This document shows positions 15,001-27,095 of a DNA stretch of 64,000 nt, piece by piece. A program made the position numbers and the translations under genes. Location: contig NC_091876.1 of NCBI RefSeq assembly GCF_019399895.1, forward strand, positions 992,001 through 1,056,000, given 5' to 3'. How positions within the stretch are numbered: the stretch's first letter is position 1; each line of letters starts with the position of its first letter. The notes under the pieces are model-generated. The model searched no databases, had not been told where the DNA came from, and saw only the letters and a list, made by a program, of their open reading frames with translations. The stretch comes from Cardiocondyla obscurior (taxonomy: Eukaryota; Arthropoda; Insecta; Hymenoptera; Formicidae).

Positions 15001-18000
15001 GTATTAAAAGTTTAAATATGTTAACAACAATTTAAAGTAGCTATTTTCATAAAGTGAATGCGTTGAAACAAAATTAATTTCAGAAAAATTCATAAAAAAG
15101 TGGTAAATAAAACCTAGGGCAAGTGCAAATTGACGAACAAGTAAACCAAAGAGCGGAGTTAATCGTAAAAAATGTTAAACTTATAATAATTAAATTTCAG
15201 GATTGTAAGTTAATATTCAAACTATAAAAAGTTTAGCTTTTGATTAACATTTCGATGAAAAATTATATGAGCTTAAAAGTTTCAAAGTCACATTTCACAT
15301 TAAAAGGCAAATTTACGATGAGGCAAAGCAATTTGTAACACAGTTGACTTAAAGTGGATCAAGTAAACCACCCAAAGAGAAACCAAAAAACATACACTTG
15401 ACATAAAACTTAAAGTTTCGTTAATATAAAAATTACAATATAAAACTTGATACTTATATGGTATAAACGTTGATGAATCGTACGTAATAAACAAAAGAAA
15501 TGGTGAGAGAACGGGCCAAAAAACGCGAAAGTTAAACTTGCAAACAGCAAGTCTTACTGTAACATCTCTGATTTTACAAAAGTCTGTACATCCAAATGTT
15601 AATGGAAGTCTTACTGCAAGATGTTTCCAAGTTTAGAAGTTGCTAATTTACATTTCGAACTGCTGTGCAAAATTGTAGACCGGTATTCGAAAGAACAAGC
15701 GGATATTGAGTCAATATTAATAATAATTTAAGCCACATGGTCACCAAAAAACATAGATTTCACATGAAACTTCACGCTGCCTCAGTTTGAAAATAACAAT
15801 ATTACGTTCGATACGTATATAGCACAAACGCTGTAGAATTTTATGTAATAAATAAATAAAATTGTGTAAGGTCGGGTCAAATAACGCAAATAAAAAATTT
15901 TAAAAATCAAGTTACAATGTAAAATTTTAAGTTTAGCAGAGGTCTGTAAGATCAAAACTTCTTTACGACGTTTTTTTGAGATTAATAGTTTCTCATGGAC
16001 ACCTAAAAATAAAGATCAAAATTATAAGCAAATGACGTTATTAATAACTAATCTGAAATCACATTTGCAAATAATTTAGACCATACCTAACATCTAAATG
16101 ACAAATTTTGTTTTTACAATTGAAGTTACATATCAAACTTTTTAATTTGCAAACTGCTTTACGTTGTTATAAGAATACTATTTGCATTATACAAGTTTCA
16201 TTTGATGACGTAATAACAATTGTTAATATTGTTTCAATATACTATTTAAGATTGTATACCTCAAGTCAATAGCCAATTGGTTTTAATTATTATTTCACGT
16301 ATTTGTCAACATCTGCGTCATTTTGATATGTGCTTCTAATAACTATATTGTCAAAATTAAATATCTCTGCGAAAGATTCATTCCCATTGCTAACCGTATT
16401 GTGTCGGTAGCAAGTTCGTCGTTTTTCCGCTGCCTGCACGAAGGCGCGCTCGCGACTTGTAACTGAAAAACGTGAATCGTTGCGTATTAGAGTTTAATAC
16501 AAAATCGGGCCAGCCACTGAAAAGTTTATTGTGAATAAATCGCAATTAAAAAGTAGAGATATTCTATATGAATCAACGACACATAAGCAAGAAAAAGGAT
16601 GGAAGAAGAAAAAATAAAACAACCGATGTAATAATTCGCATAAATATCGCAGTGAGTAATAAGCCGAAAGTGGCTAGGTTAAACGTCTAAAAGCTTTCAA
16701 CTTTCGAAGACGGTTTTTATACACGTGCTAAGACATGCGAAACTTAACAATCACTCGAAAACCGTTGCGATAACGGTGACGGACCCAATGTATTAAAAGT
16801 TTAAATATGTTAACAACAATTTAAAGTAGCTATTTTCATAAAGTGAATGCGTTGAAACAAAATTAATTTCAGAAAAATTCATAAAAAAGTGGTAAATAAA
16901 ACCTAGGGCAAGTGCAAATTGACGAACAAGTAAACCAAAGAGCGGAGTTAATCGTAAAAAATGTTAAACTTATAATAATTAAAATTCAGGATTGTAAGTT
17001 AATATTCAAACTATAAAAAGTTTAGCTTTTGATTAACATTTCGATGAAAAATTATATGAGCTTAAAAGTTTCAAAGTCACATTTCACATTAAAAGGCAAA
17101 TTTACGATGAGGCAAAGCAATTTGTAACACAGTTGACTTAAAATGGATCAAGTAAACCACCCAAAGAGAAACCAAAAAACATACACTTGACATAAAACTT
17201 AAAGTTTCGTTAATATAAAAATTACAATATAAAACTTGATACTTATATGGTATAAACGTTGATGAATCGTACGTAATAAACAAAAGAAATGGTGAGAGAA
17301 CGGGCCAAAAACGCGAAAGTTAAACTTGCAAACAGCAAGTCTTACTGTAACATCTCTGATTTTACAAAAGTCTGTACATCCAAATGTTAATGGAAGTCTT
17401 ACTGCAAGATGTTTCCAAGTTTAGAAGTTGCTAATTTACATTTCGAACTGCTGTGCAAAATTGTAGACCGGTATTCGAAAGAACAAGCGGATATTGAGTC
17501 AATATTAATAATAATTTAAGCCACATGGTCACCAAAAAACATAGATTTCACATGAAACTTCACGCTGCCTCAGTTTGAAAATAACAATATTACGTTCGAT
17601 ACGTATATAGCACAAACGCTGTAGAATTTTATGTAATAAATAAATAAAATTGTGTAAGGTCTGGTCAAATAACGCAAATAAAAAATTTTAAAAATCAAGT
17701 TACAATGTAAAATTTTAAGTTTAGCAGAGGTCTGTAAGATCAAAACTTCTTTACGACGTTTTTTTGAGATTAATAGTTTCTCATGGACACCTAAAAATAA
17801 AGATCAAAATTATAAGCAAATGACGTTATTAATAACTAATCTGAAATCACATTTGCAAATAATTTAGACCATACCTAACATCTAAATGACAAATTTTGTT
17901 TTTACAATTGAAGTTACATATCAAACTTTTTAATTTGCAAACTGCTTTACGTTGTTATAAGAATACTATTTGCATTATACAAGTTTCATTTGATGACGTA

Positions 18001-21000
18001 ATAACAATTGTTAATATTGTTTCAATATACTATTTAAGATTGTATACCTCAAGTCAATAGCCAATTGGTTTTAATTATTATTTCACGTATTTGTCAACAT
18101 CTGCGTCATTTTGATATGTGCTTCTAATAACTATATTGTCAAAATTATATATCTCTGCGAAAGATTCATTCCCATTGCTAACCGTATTGTGTCGGTAGCA
18201 AGTTCGTCGTTTTTCCGCTGCCTGCACGAAGGCGCGCTCGCGACTTGTAACTGAAAAACGTGAATCGTTGCGTATTAGAGTTTAATACAAAATCGGGCCA
18301 GCCACTGAAAAGTTTATTGTGAATAAATCGCAATTAAAAAGTAGAGATATTCTATATGAATCAACGACACATAAGCAAGAAAAAGGATGGAAGAAAAAAA
18401 AATAAAACAACCGATGTAATAATTCGCATAAATATCGCAGTGAGTAATAAGCCGAAAGTGGCTAGGTTAAACGTCTAAAAGCTTTCAACTTTCGAAGACG
18501 GTTTTTATACACGTGCTAAGACATGCGAAACTTAACAATCACTCGAAAACCGTTGCGATAACGGTGACGGACCCAATGTATTAAAAGTTTAAATATGTTA
18601 ACAACAATTTAAAGTAGCTATTTTCATAAAGTGAATGCGTTGAAACAAAATTAATTTCAGAAAAATTCATAAAAAAGTGGTAAATAAAACCTAGGGCAAG
18701 TGCAAATTGACGAACAAGTAAACCAAAGAGCGGAGTTAATCGTAAAAAATGTTAAACTTATAATAATTAAATTTCAGGATTGTAAGTTAATATTCAAACT
18801 ATAAAAAGTTTAGCTTTTGATTAACATTTCGATGAAAAATTATATGAGCTTAAAAGTTTCAAAGTCACATTTCACATTAAAAGGCAAATTTACGATGAGG
18901 CAAAGCAATTTGTAACACAGTTGACTTAAAGTGGATCAAGTAAACCACCCAAAGAGAAACCAAAAAACATACACTTGACATAAAACTTAAAGTTTCGTTA
19001 ATATAAAAATTACAATATAAAACTTGATACTTATATGGTATAAACGTTGATGAATCGTACGTAATAAACAAAAGAAATGGTGAGAGAACGGGCCAAAAAA
19101 CGCGAAAGTTAAACTTGCAAACAGCAAGTCTTACTGTAACATCTCTGATTTTACAAAAGTCTGTACATCCAAATGTTAATGGAAGTCTTACTGCAAGATG
19201 TTTCCAAGTTTAGAAGTTGCTAATTTACATTTCGAACTGCTGTGCAAAATTGTAGATCGGTATTCGAAAGAACAAGCGGATATTGAGTCAATATTAATAA
19301 TAATTTAAACCACATGGTCACCAAAAAACATAGATTTCACATGAAACTTCACGCTGCCTCAGTTTGAAAATAACAATAATACGTTCGATACGTACATAGC
19401 ACAAACGCTGAAGAATTTTATGTAATGAATAAATAAAATTGTGTAAGGTCGGGTCAAATAACGCAAATAAAAAATTTTAAAAATCAAGTTACAATGTAAA
19501 ATTTTAAGTTTAGCAGAGGTCTGTAAGATCAAAACTTCTTTACGACGTTTTTTTGAGATTAATAGTTTCTCATGGACACCTAAAAATAAAGATCAAAATT
19601 ATAAGCAAATGACGTTATTAATAACTAATCTGAAATCACATTTGCAAATAATTTAGACCATACCTAACATCTAAATGACAAATTTTGTTTTTACAATTGA
19701 AGTTACATATCAAACTTTTTAATTTGCAAACTGCTTTACGTTGTTATAAGAATACTATTTGCATTATACAAGTTTCATTTGATGACGTAATAACAATTGT
19801 TAATATTGTTTCAATATACTATTTAAGATTGTATACCTCAAGTCAATAGCCAATTGGTTTTAATTATTATTTCACGTATTTGTCAACATCTGCGTCATTT
19901 TGATATGTGCTTCTAATAACTATATTGTCAAAATTATATATCTCTGCGAAAGATTCATTCCCATTGCTAACCGTATTGTGTCGGTAGCAAGTTCGTCGTT
20001 TTTCCGCTGCCTGCACGAAGGCGCGCTCGCGACTTGTAACTGAAAAACGTGAATCGTTGCGTATTAGAGTTTAATACAAAATCGGGCCAGCCACTGAAAA
20101 GTTTATTGTGAATAAATCGCAATTAAAAAGTAGAGATATTCTATATGAATCAACGACACATAAGCAAGAAAAAGGATGGAAGAAGAAAAAATAAAACAAC
20201 CGATGTAATAATTCGCATAAATATCGCAGTGAGTAATAAGCCGAAAGTGGCTAGGTTAAACGTCTAAAAGCTTTCAACTTTCGAAGACGGTTTTTATACA
20301 CGTGCTAAGACATGCGAAACTTAACAATCACTCGAAAACCGTTGCGATAACGGTGACGGACCCAATGTATTAAAAGTTTAAATATGTTAACAACAATTTA
20401 AAGTAGCTATTTTCATAAAGTGAATGCGTTGAAACAAAATTAATTTCAGAAAAATTCATAAAAAAGTGGTAAATAAAACCTAGGGCAAGTGCAAATTGAC
20501 GAACAAGTAAACCAAAGAGCGGAGTTAATCGTAAAAAATGTTAAACTTATAATAATTAAATTTCAGGATTGTAAGTTAATATTCAAACTATAAAAAGTTT
20601 AGCTTTTGATTAACATTTCGATGAAAAATTAAGTGAGCTTAAAAGTTTCAAAGTCACATTTCACATTAAAAGGCAAATTTACGATGAGACAAAGCAATTT
20701 GTAACACAGTTGACTTAAAATGGATCAAGTAAACCACCCAAAGAGAAACCAAAAAACATACACTTGACATAAAACTTAAAGTTTCGTTAATATAAAAATT
20801 ACAATATAAAACTTGATACTTATATGGTATAAACGTTGATGAATCGTACGTAATAAACAAAAGAAATGGTGAGAGAACGGGCCAAAAACGCGAAAGTTAA
20901 ACTTGCAAACAGCAAGTCTTACTGTAACATCTCTGATTTTACAAAAGTCTGTACATCCAAATGTTAATGGAAGTCTTACTGCAAGATGTTTCCAAGTTTA

Positions 21001-21190
21001 GAAGTTGCTAATTTACATTTCGAACTGCTGTGCAAAATTGTAGACCGGTATTCGAAAGAACAAGCGGATATTGAGTCAATATTAATAATAATTTAAGCCA
21101 CATGGTCACCAAAAAACATAGTTTTCACATGAATCTTAACGCTGCTTCAGTTTGAAAATAATAATATTACATTCGATACGTATAAAGCAT
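1..21190. repeat. Tandem satellite array, 12 units of 1,788/1,789 bp
   Basis: The same sequence recurs at 1, 1790, 3579, 5368, 7157, 8946, 10735, 12523, 14311, 16100, 17888 and 19677. The left edge is probably cut by the window, and the phase is my choice. Units 1-6 look identical by eye. Units 7, 8, 10 and 12 have five rather than six A's after 'gggcc'. Units 10-12 carry most of the substitutions. 1,789 is almost exactly 5 x 358, and at least three diverged ~350-360-bp monomers can be recognised inside a unit, starting near unit positions 1034, 1411 and 1760. A conserved 64-codon minus-strand frame in every unit is simply carried by the repeat. No protein gene is supported. Confidence 0.97.
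301..382. other. GC-rich block inside each satellite unit
   Basis: The otherwise AT-rich unit contains one CpG-rich stretch, with 'gaaggcgcgctcgcgactt' at about 341-359. It recurs at the same unit position in every copy. It could be a protein-binding or promoter-like segment, or a foreign piece trapped in the unit before amplification. No function can be assigned from sequence alone. Confidence 0.4.
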
Positions 21191-21583
21191 AAACGCTGTA
21201 GAATTGTATGAAATCAATAAAAAAATTGTGAGAGGTTGATCCAAATAATGCAAAATTCAAATTTGGAAACAGCAAGTCTTACTGTAACATTTGAGATTTA
21301 ACCGAAGTCTGTACATTTAAATGATAATGGAAGTTTTACAGCAAGATATTTTCAAGTTTAAAAATTGCTGGTTCATTCTCCTACCTTTGTGCAAAATTGT
21401 AAACCGGTAACTTAATTTTCAAGTAAATTGGAGTTAATTTTACTAATAATTTAAGCCATATAAACATTTGAAAATTTATATTTTACATGAAATTAATGTT
21501 GTTTTAGTTTGAAAATTGCTGTTATTAATTTAATTTTTATATAGCATAAAATGTTTAGTATTGTATATAATACATTAATTATA
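21190..21583. repeat. Degenerate satellite edge, single ~358-bp monomers
   Basis: From about 21,120 the sequence departs from the unit consensus but stays alignable to the ~358-bp monomer: motifs such as 'agcaagtcttactgtaaca' and 'aataatttaagcca' return. Two 'ttaagcca' landmarks lie about 358 bp apart (near 21,096 and 21,454). Similarity is lost by 21,583, where a TIR begins. This is the boundary of the array, where homogenisation has failed. Confidence 0.75.
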
Positions 21584-21622
21584 CATGGTGTTCCGCTTCA
21601 AGAGTACACCACCGCTGATTTA

Positions 21623-22665
21623 GAGTGCGTTCCGAAATGCGCGTAGAACGCGTATACTGCATTATTGCTGCGCAGCGCTTTGAAACCGTTCCGTTTTGTC
21701 CATGCGCATAAAGCACTATAATAATTCGGAATGGTTTCGAAACCATACTAATAAGCATACTAATTTTTTTTTTTTCTATGTTTTTGTTATCAACAATGGC
21801 TCCTCATCGACGAAGGCACGTTTCAAGATACACATAAAACGCATAGATTGCATGAGACGCATTAAACGCATTATCTGCCTCAAGTCAAACTAGAAACAGT
21901 CAATGTGTTCGGGAAGCGAAATAAGCCCGAAAATTAAATAGAATTATAATTTAAAAGTGTAACGTAATTGACCACGAGCGAACTTAATTGTTTAAAATAG
22001 CAAGAAACAATAACACGACGAATACACAACAGGCTGATGAGTCAGCTGTGTTGTGGTAAAAAACCGTTCCCGCACGCAACAAAACAAAGGGGTTAACCGC
22101 CTTTCGGTAACGTCTCACCGCTGAGACAAAGAAAAATTTCGAACGCGTGACGTAGCGACGACGTCACTAAAGACAAGAGAAAAGCGAACGACCGTGCGGG
22201 AGAGTAACTATAAAAACGACGCGGCGGATCCGAGGGGACAATTCGCTTCTAAATTTTCGCACGAGTTTTTGTAAGCCTTGGGGCCACGCGATTTCACATT
22301 GACGACGGATCCGGCCTCCGGACGGCTGGTCAGCGGCGGGCTGACCTAGGTATCTCCAACGCGCATATCTCTCGTTTGTGAGAGGCTCATTTCGAATTAT
22401 AAATATACTTATAATTCCGTCGAGGACTTGAGTCACATTTTTTTTCGCACCCATCATCTCTTGCGAAGCGACGAACGTCGCACGTACAGACCACACGAGC
22501 CCCGACAGTTACACAATGCGTTGGAAAGATGCTAAAAATTCAGAACGGTTAATACAATCTGGGGAATTCTGTGTGTTACCAAAGCGCTACCAATGCGCGC
22601 ATTGACCAAATCAGAACGATTTTCCATGCAGTCCACGCGCTCTATACGCATTTCGGAACGCACCC
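21623..22665. mobile_element. Nested TTA-flanked TIR element, PIF/Harbinger-like
   Basis: The ends are inverted: 'gagtgcgttccgaaatgcg' on the left and, reverse-complemented, 'gggtgcgttccgaaatgcg' on the right, with weaker similarity for some 50 bp. Both sides are flanked by TTA (21,620-21,622 and 22,666-22,668). A 3-bp TWA duplication and G-rich start fit PIF/Harbinger, but no transposase is present, so family is inference. The 1,043-bp interior is GC-rich from 22,020 and has a 'ctataaaaac' TATA-like motif near 22,208. The ORFs there are short and unrecognised. Confidence 0.65.
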
Positions 22666-22751
22666 TTAGAAAAATATTGCAAATTCTCTTTATAAAAAAT
22701 TGGTGCGTTACGCATGAATTAACCATTAAATTGCTGCCGTTTAAATCCCGT

Positions 22752-23330
22752 GTTAATTAGTTTTTTCTCGGTTGGCTCGCTTCATGCCAAGCGAGAGTTA
22801 ACGTCAGCTGTCAAAGAAAAAACTTTGAAGTTTGAGAAAAAATAAAAGAAAAAGATAAAAAGATAATACAATACAATATAATATATTAAAATTTAAATAA
22901 TGTAATATAATGTAGGCATTATTTTATATTTTAAGTTAGGACAAAGCGAGATCGGCGACTCGCGTTATAAATAGATTGTTGCTTCGACCGCGCGCGTGTT
23001 GTTATAAGAAGCAGCTAAATAATAAAGGCTCACGGCCGTTCGCGGGGTCGACGACACGACCAAAATACGTTAAAAGTTCGAACAAAATAATTAGACGACG
23101 CTATTGGCGACATAGAAAAAGTAGGAGCGTCGGGAGAAAAGATAAAAAGACCGGCCCCGTGCGGATCGGGGCTCTCTCTCTGAATAAATCGATCGTTCAC
23201 CAGATCTCTCAGTGTTCTGATTATTTCGCCGGATCCTGGAAAAATTATATCACGAAAACCTACAATAACCTTTTAATGTGTAATGCAGCAAAAATTTTCC
23301 ATCCCACTTAAGCAGACTACGGACTTTCGG
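22752..23330 (+). promoter_or_regulatory. LTR-like promoter and polyadenylation block
   Basis: A TATA-like 'ttataaat' (22,965-22,972) is followed about 210 bp later by AATAAA (23,183-23,188) within GC-rich sequence that includes 'ccggccccgtgcggatcgggg' features. This spacing of promoter and polyA signal is typical of an LTR. Possible TG start near 22,752; the ends and target duplication were not resolved. The 111-codon frame over it (22,976-23,311) shows no recognisable domain. Confidence 0.35.
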
Positions 23331-24345
23331 TTGTACATACTTTTAATATTTTTTTTAAATACAACCGGTGTGGTTAAAATTTTTTGATGCATTCCACATC
23401 ATTACCCTGAAAGTAATATATATTAATACAAATATATATAAAAATATATAAACATATATTAACTTGCACTAAGCGGCAAAAAATTATTATAAAATTAGAA
23501 TAAATTGTTAGAATAAAATTAAAGTACTAAAATATGCAACGCACAATCCGGCGTAACGCAAATTCCTTTTGTTAGAATTTCCAATAACACTTCACCAAAA
23601 TTTGCAAAATTAGAATATAGTTTATTTATTGAAAAAAAAATGTACAAAAAAATAATAGAGATAAAATAGTAGAAATTAAATGATAAATGCTTGCTGGCTT
23701 TGCGGCACGCGAAGAAGCCTGGTTACTAAATAGGCTATGTTGTAGCTGACAATTTCTTTTTGCAAAGTGACACGATCTTTCTGCATTGAGATACAGAGAG
23801 CAACTAACTAATCGGCACGGAGGCTCGCAATGCCTGGTTGCCCTACCTTTGTTCGTAAGGACGGGCGCAAAATATTACGGGATGGCCGGGGTTCTCTGAA
23901 AAATGACACTTATCAGGCGGTCTATGTGACCGGATATTTAGTTATAAATTTCTCGGTGCCAACAAGCAATAAAACTAAGACAAGTAATAAAAGAAAGGAG
24001 CAAAAAAAGAGAAAGTTTCCAAACGCACAAAGCTTTTCAAAGCACAAATATCATATTACATTTTAGCATTTTCTTATTTTCTAATACCTTTAGTAGAAAA
24101 TGCTATTTTCCGAGTAGCGTGTGATGTTAGACACGTCTTACCAGCACGGAAAATCGACACTACCACTAAAGATCAACGCGTACGACGGCTTTGCGATGTT
24201 CAATTTGAAAAGAAAATTAAAAACGCGAATATTCTATTACGAAAGCGCAAAACAATATTTTGATCACGAAAAAACAAGTTTGTTTTATGATAAAAAAATG
24301 TTCTCCGTGTACTAAATTACTCGCGGGATATTCACGACACTTTCT
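23331..24345. other. No gene recognised
   Basis: AT-rich sequence with short frames only (23,830-24,066 plus, 24,121-24,315 plus). Neither has a recognisable domain, and both are basic and low in complexity. I see no supported feature. Confidence 0.5.
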
Positions 24346-24630
24346 TCAAATTTTTGATCTTGACACAGAAACTGACTGCGACGTAAAGCGCGGTCTAAGA
24401 GTCACCTTGATCCTTCGGTCGATTCTTGTAGGTGTAACGAACGACACAGAACTTGCACCAAGCAAGTAGACACTCGCATACTGGACACTCGCGAGATAGT
24501 CTACGACACTTCCGTTAAATCTTCGATCTCGACACAAGAAACTGACTGCGACGTAAAGCGAAGAATCAAGGTGACTCTTGGACCTCGCTTTACAACGTTC
24601 AGTTTCTTCTGTCAAGATCGAGGGTGACTT
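24346..24630. repeat. Fold-back block with direct and inverted copies
   Basis: 'gaaactgactgcgacgtaaagcg' occurs at about 24,368-24,390 and again at 24,540-24,562, and its reverse-complement version lies at about 24,590-24,615 ('cgctttacaacgttcagttt'). The second and third copies form a compact hairpin with arms of about 40 bp and a short loop; the first and third can also pair. A transcript would fold strongly. Confidence 0.6.
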
Positions 24631-24899
24631 GAATGAAGACCTGATAAAGGTAAACAACGCAATGAATATCAAAAAAGTAAATTTATACGAGTAATCGTTC
24701 GTCACGCTTCTTAATTTTAATCGTAGAAACGACTGTAGGCATGTGGAGCACGGAGAATAGGTGGGACGGTACGCATTACTTGTGCTAACGTTGGAATGTG
24801 CGACGAGGTCACGCGGCACCAAAACACACGCGCGGTACAATAAACAACACGCCCTCAATAAGACATCGAACAGAACAGAATATTAATTGTAATTTTTCT

Positions 24900-25600
24900 G
24901 TTTCAGATAATACTCTACTAATGAAGAAGGACCAACGCGACATTCCACAGACATCCTGAAAGGAGGAGGAAGCCCAGGATGGATTTCTGGCACCAGCGGA
25001 GCAACCTCAGGGTAATTATCACTTTTTCTTTAAAATTAAATGGTTAAAATTTTTTGTTACGTTTTTTTTAATTTTATTTAATTAAATTAGATATCTACAA
25101 TATAATTTTTTAATTTATCTGTTACAGATAAAGAGAACTCCGCTGCTTCGCATCGTTCAGTAATAAATTAAAGTGCCGCACGCCGATATCAGATTATACG
25201 AACCGCAACCGGTTCGTCGGTCGTTTCAGGAGTTCCGCTAAGTATTCGGTCGTAGTTTTTTGGCTTTATTCTAAACGCGAGTGCCGGACAGGAACGCGCG
25301 AAAGTAATCGATAATTTTCGCGATTGTAAAATCACGGTCAAGATGTTCGCGAGTGACTTGTGCGCGGAAGGATGACTCGACACGTCCCATCTGAGAGGAG
25401 GAGCAGGCCCGGGGAGGGCATCATGCATCGGCGGAACAACTTTTAAGTGAGAATTTTTCTTTTTTATAAAATCTTTATAAAAATAATTAATTATTTTTAC
25501 ATTAATTTAAATACTACCATGTCTACATTAATATGCTTTATTTTATGTTACAGTCACCGCAGAACTCTACAACTCCGCTGAAGCTCATGTAGATTGGTAA
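24900..25600 (+). other. Exon/intron-like signals, possible noncoding transcript
   Basis: Three acceptor-like sites ('tctgtttcag' near 24,900, 'ctgttacag' near 25,128, 'tgttacag' near 25,550) alternate with donor-like sites ('ggtaatta' near 25,012, 'gtgaga' near 25,446, 'ggtaagt' near 25,596). The first two putative exons share a similar ending (GGAGGAGGA... then GGCGGAACAAC or GCGGAGCAACC). No reading frame spans them. A spliced noncoding RNA is possible but unproven. Confidence 0.25.
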
Positions 25601-25685
25601 GTCGCATGATTTTTTTTCGTAATTTGTAATTGAGGTATTTTAAAAAATAGCGCGCGCTTAGCGCGCGCATGGTTATTTCTTGTAT

Positions 25686-25849
25686 AAGTAAAAAAGTCCT
25701 ACACCGATTTGGTCAATTCGCAATATTAACATTAATAATAATATTTTTTATCTAACGAATAAAAGCGCGCTCTTATTCGCTAGGTAAAAAATATTATTAT
25801 TAATGTTAATATCGCGAATTAACCAAATCGGTATAGGACTTTTTTACTT
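25686..25849. repeat. 164-bp palindrome near the right end of the 4.3-kb element
   Basis: Arms of about 78 bp starting 'aagtaaaaaagtcctacacc' and ending with the complementary 'ggtataggacttttttactt'. The same 'aagt..aaaagtcctatac' motif sits in the arms of the 32,754-33,280 palindrome, whose TIR also begins CAGGGTGTCCC, so the two are related. A short 'gcgcgcgcttagcgcgcgc' palindrome lies just before it (about 25,650). Confidence 0.75.
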
Positions 25850-25908
25850 ATATTTGCAATATCTTTCTAAATCCGCGGTGGTGTACACTTGAGGTGGGAC
25901 ACCCTGTA

Positions 25909-26165
25909 TATACAGTCGCTCACAAAATTATTCGGACACTTAAAAAATTTGACATCTAACCGCTGTATTTTTAATATGTGTAGAAATAACAATAAAAATA
26001 TATTATGTTCTATAACATTACACTATAGATATAATAATAGCACGACTATTCTTCTTTTATTACTTTACATTACCTATAAATAAAAAAAACACTACAACAT
26101 AACAAATTTTTACATCACAAAATTATTCGGATACTTTAAAAATTATCTTTTAAAACTAAATAAAC
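25909..26165. mobile_element. Tc1/mariner-like terminal fragment
   Basis: 'cagtcgctcacaaaattatt' begins at 25,913 right after TA, and a related 'atcacaaaattattcggat' recurs at about 26,113. The opening resembles the CAGTGGCTCAC terminus of the complete MITE at 36,668. No opposite inverted end is seen before the LTR at 26,170, so this is a truncated or rearranged end. Confidence 0.45.
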
Positions 26166-26410
26166 ATATTGTGGCCTTAGGCCACTAAAAGCTAAGTACA
26201 TTCAGACCCCGCGCCGCGACTAACACCGATCGTCCGGAATTATCGCGCGGACACCGGCCATTTTAATTATTAATTACGCGGGCCGACCAGCCGCCCGCGG
26301 CGTGTAGCGCGGATCACCGGACCGCGTGACATGGGCCGCCCAACCGCTCACACCGCGCACCGCCACCGACCGCTCGGGAGTGGGAGGTCCCCCACTCTCG
26401 GGCCCACGGG

Positions 26411-26418
26411 TATATAAG
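26411..26418 (+). promoter_or_regulatory. TATA box of the solo LTR
   Basis: 'tatataag' lies in a GC-rich promoter context and is followed about 30 bp later by a pyrimidine-rich possible start region ('cttttcctcgctgg'). Confidence 0.7.
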
Positions 26419-26479
26419 CTGCCTCGTACGCAGACGAGGCACCTTTTCCTCGCTGGAGAGCACTCCAGCATCCGACCCT

Positions 26480-27095
26480 TCAGGTCTTGGACGCTCCCAA
26501 GACTTCCTCGACCGGGCTCACCCGGCTTCGATACCGCTACCTCCAGGACTCGGGCGCTCCCGAGCCTGTCCTCGACCGGGCTCACCCGGCCTTCGATACC
26601 GCTGCCTCCAGGACTCGGGCGCTCCCGAGCCTGTCCTCGACCGGGCTCACCCGGCCTTCGATACCGCTACCTCCAGGACTCGGGCGCTCCCGAGCCTGTC
26701 CTCAACCGGGCTCACCCGGCCTTCGATACCGCTACCTCCAGGACTCGGGCGCTCCCGAGCCTGTCCTCGACCGGGCTCACCCGGCCTTCGCTACCGCTGC
26801 CTCCAGGACTCGGGCGCTCCCGAGCCTGTCCTCGACCGGGCTCACCCGGCCTTCGATACCGCTACCTCCAGGACTCGGGCGCTCCCGAGCCTGTCCTCAA
26901 CCGGGCTCACCCGGCCTTCGATACCGCTACCTCCAGGACTCGGGCGCTCCCGAGCCTGTCCTCGACCGGGCTCACCCGGCCTTCGCTACCGCTGCCTCCA
27001 GGACTCGGGCGCTCCCGAGCCTGTCCTCGACCGGGCTCACCCGGCCTTCGACACCGCTATCCTTTGCCCCAGGACTCGGGCACTCTTGAGCCCTC
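26480..27095 (+). repeat. 65-bp minisatellite in the LTR, about 9 copies
   Basis: 'gggctcacc' starts at 26,514, 26,578, 26,643, 26,708, 26,773, 26,838, 26,903, 26,968 and 27,033: one 64-bp step, then 65-bp steps. Each unit has a perfect stem-loop 'ctcgggcgctcccgag'. Variants (cgatacc/cgctacc, ctcgacc/ctcaacc) recur every three units, so a 195-bp higher-order period overlies the 65-bp one. Because 3 x 65 is divisible by 3, all frames stay open for long stretches without being genes. Confidence 0.9.

Larger units (their letters stand above)
21584..25906. mobile_element. TIR DNA element (CAGGGTGTCCC family), ~4.3 kb, with insertions
   Basis: The left end ('catggtgttccgcttcaag' onward) and the reverse complement of the right end (25,866-25,906, 'cagggtgtcccacctcaag') match over about 40 bp, both running into 'gtacaccaccgc.gatttaga'. 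Each end abuts TA, as expected for Tc1/mariner-type insertion. The subterminal similarity 'ttagaaa.atattgcaaat' continues on the left only after a nested element (21,623-22,665) is skipped, which supports the pairing. No transposase is visible inside, so it is non-autonomous or heavily replaced. Superfamily is inferred from TIR and TA. Confidence 0.65.

Noticed and set aside
1..21190. Calling the array the centromere
   Set aside because: Architecture is compatible, but sequence alone does not show centromere function.
22167..22496. 109-codon minus-strand frame in the nested TIR element
   Set aside because: No recognisable domain; GC-rich noncoding sequence gives similar frames on both strands.
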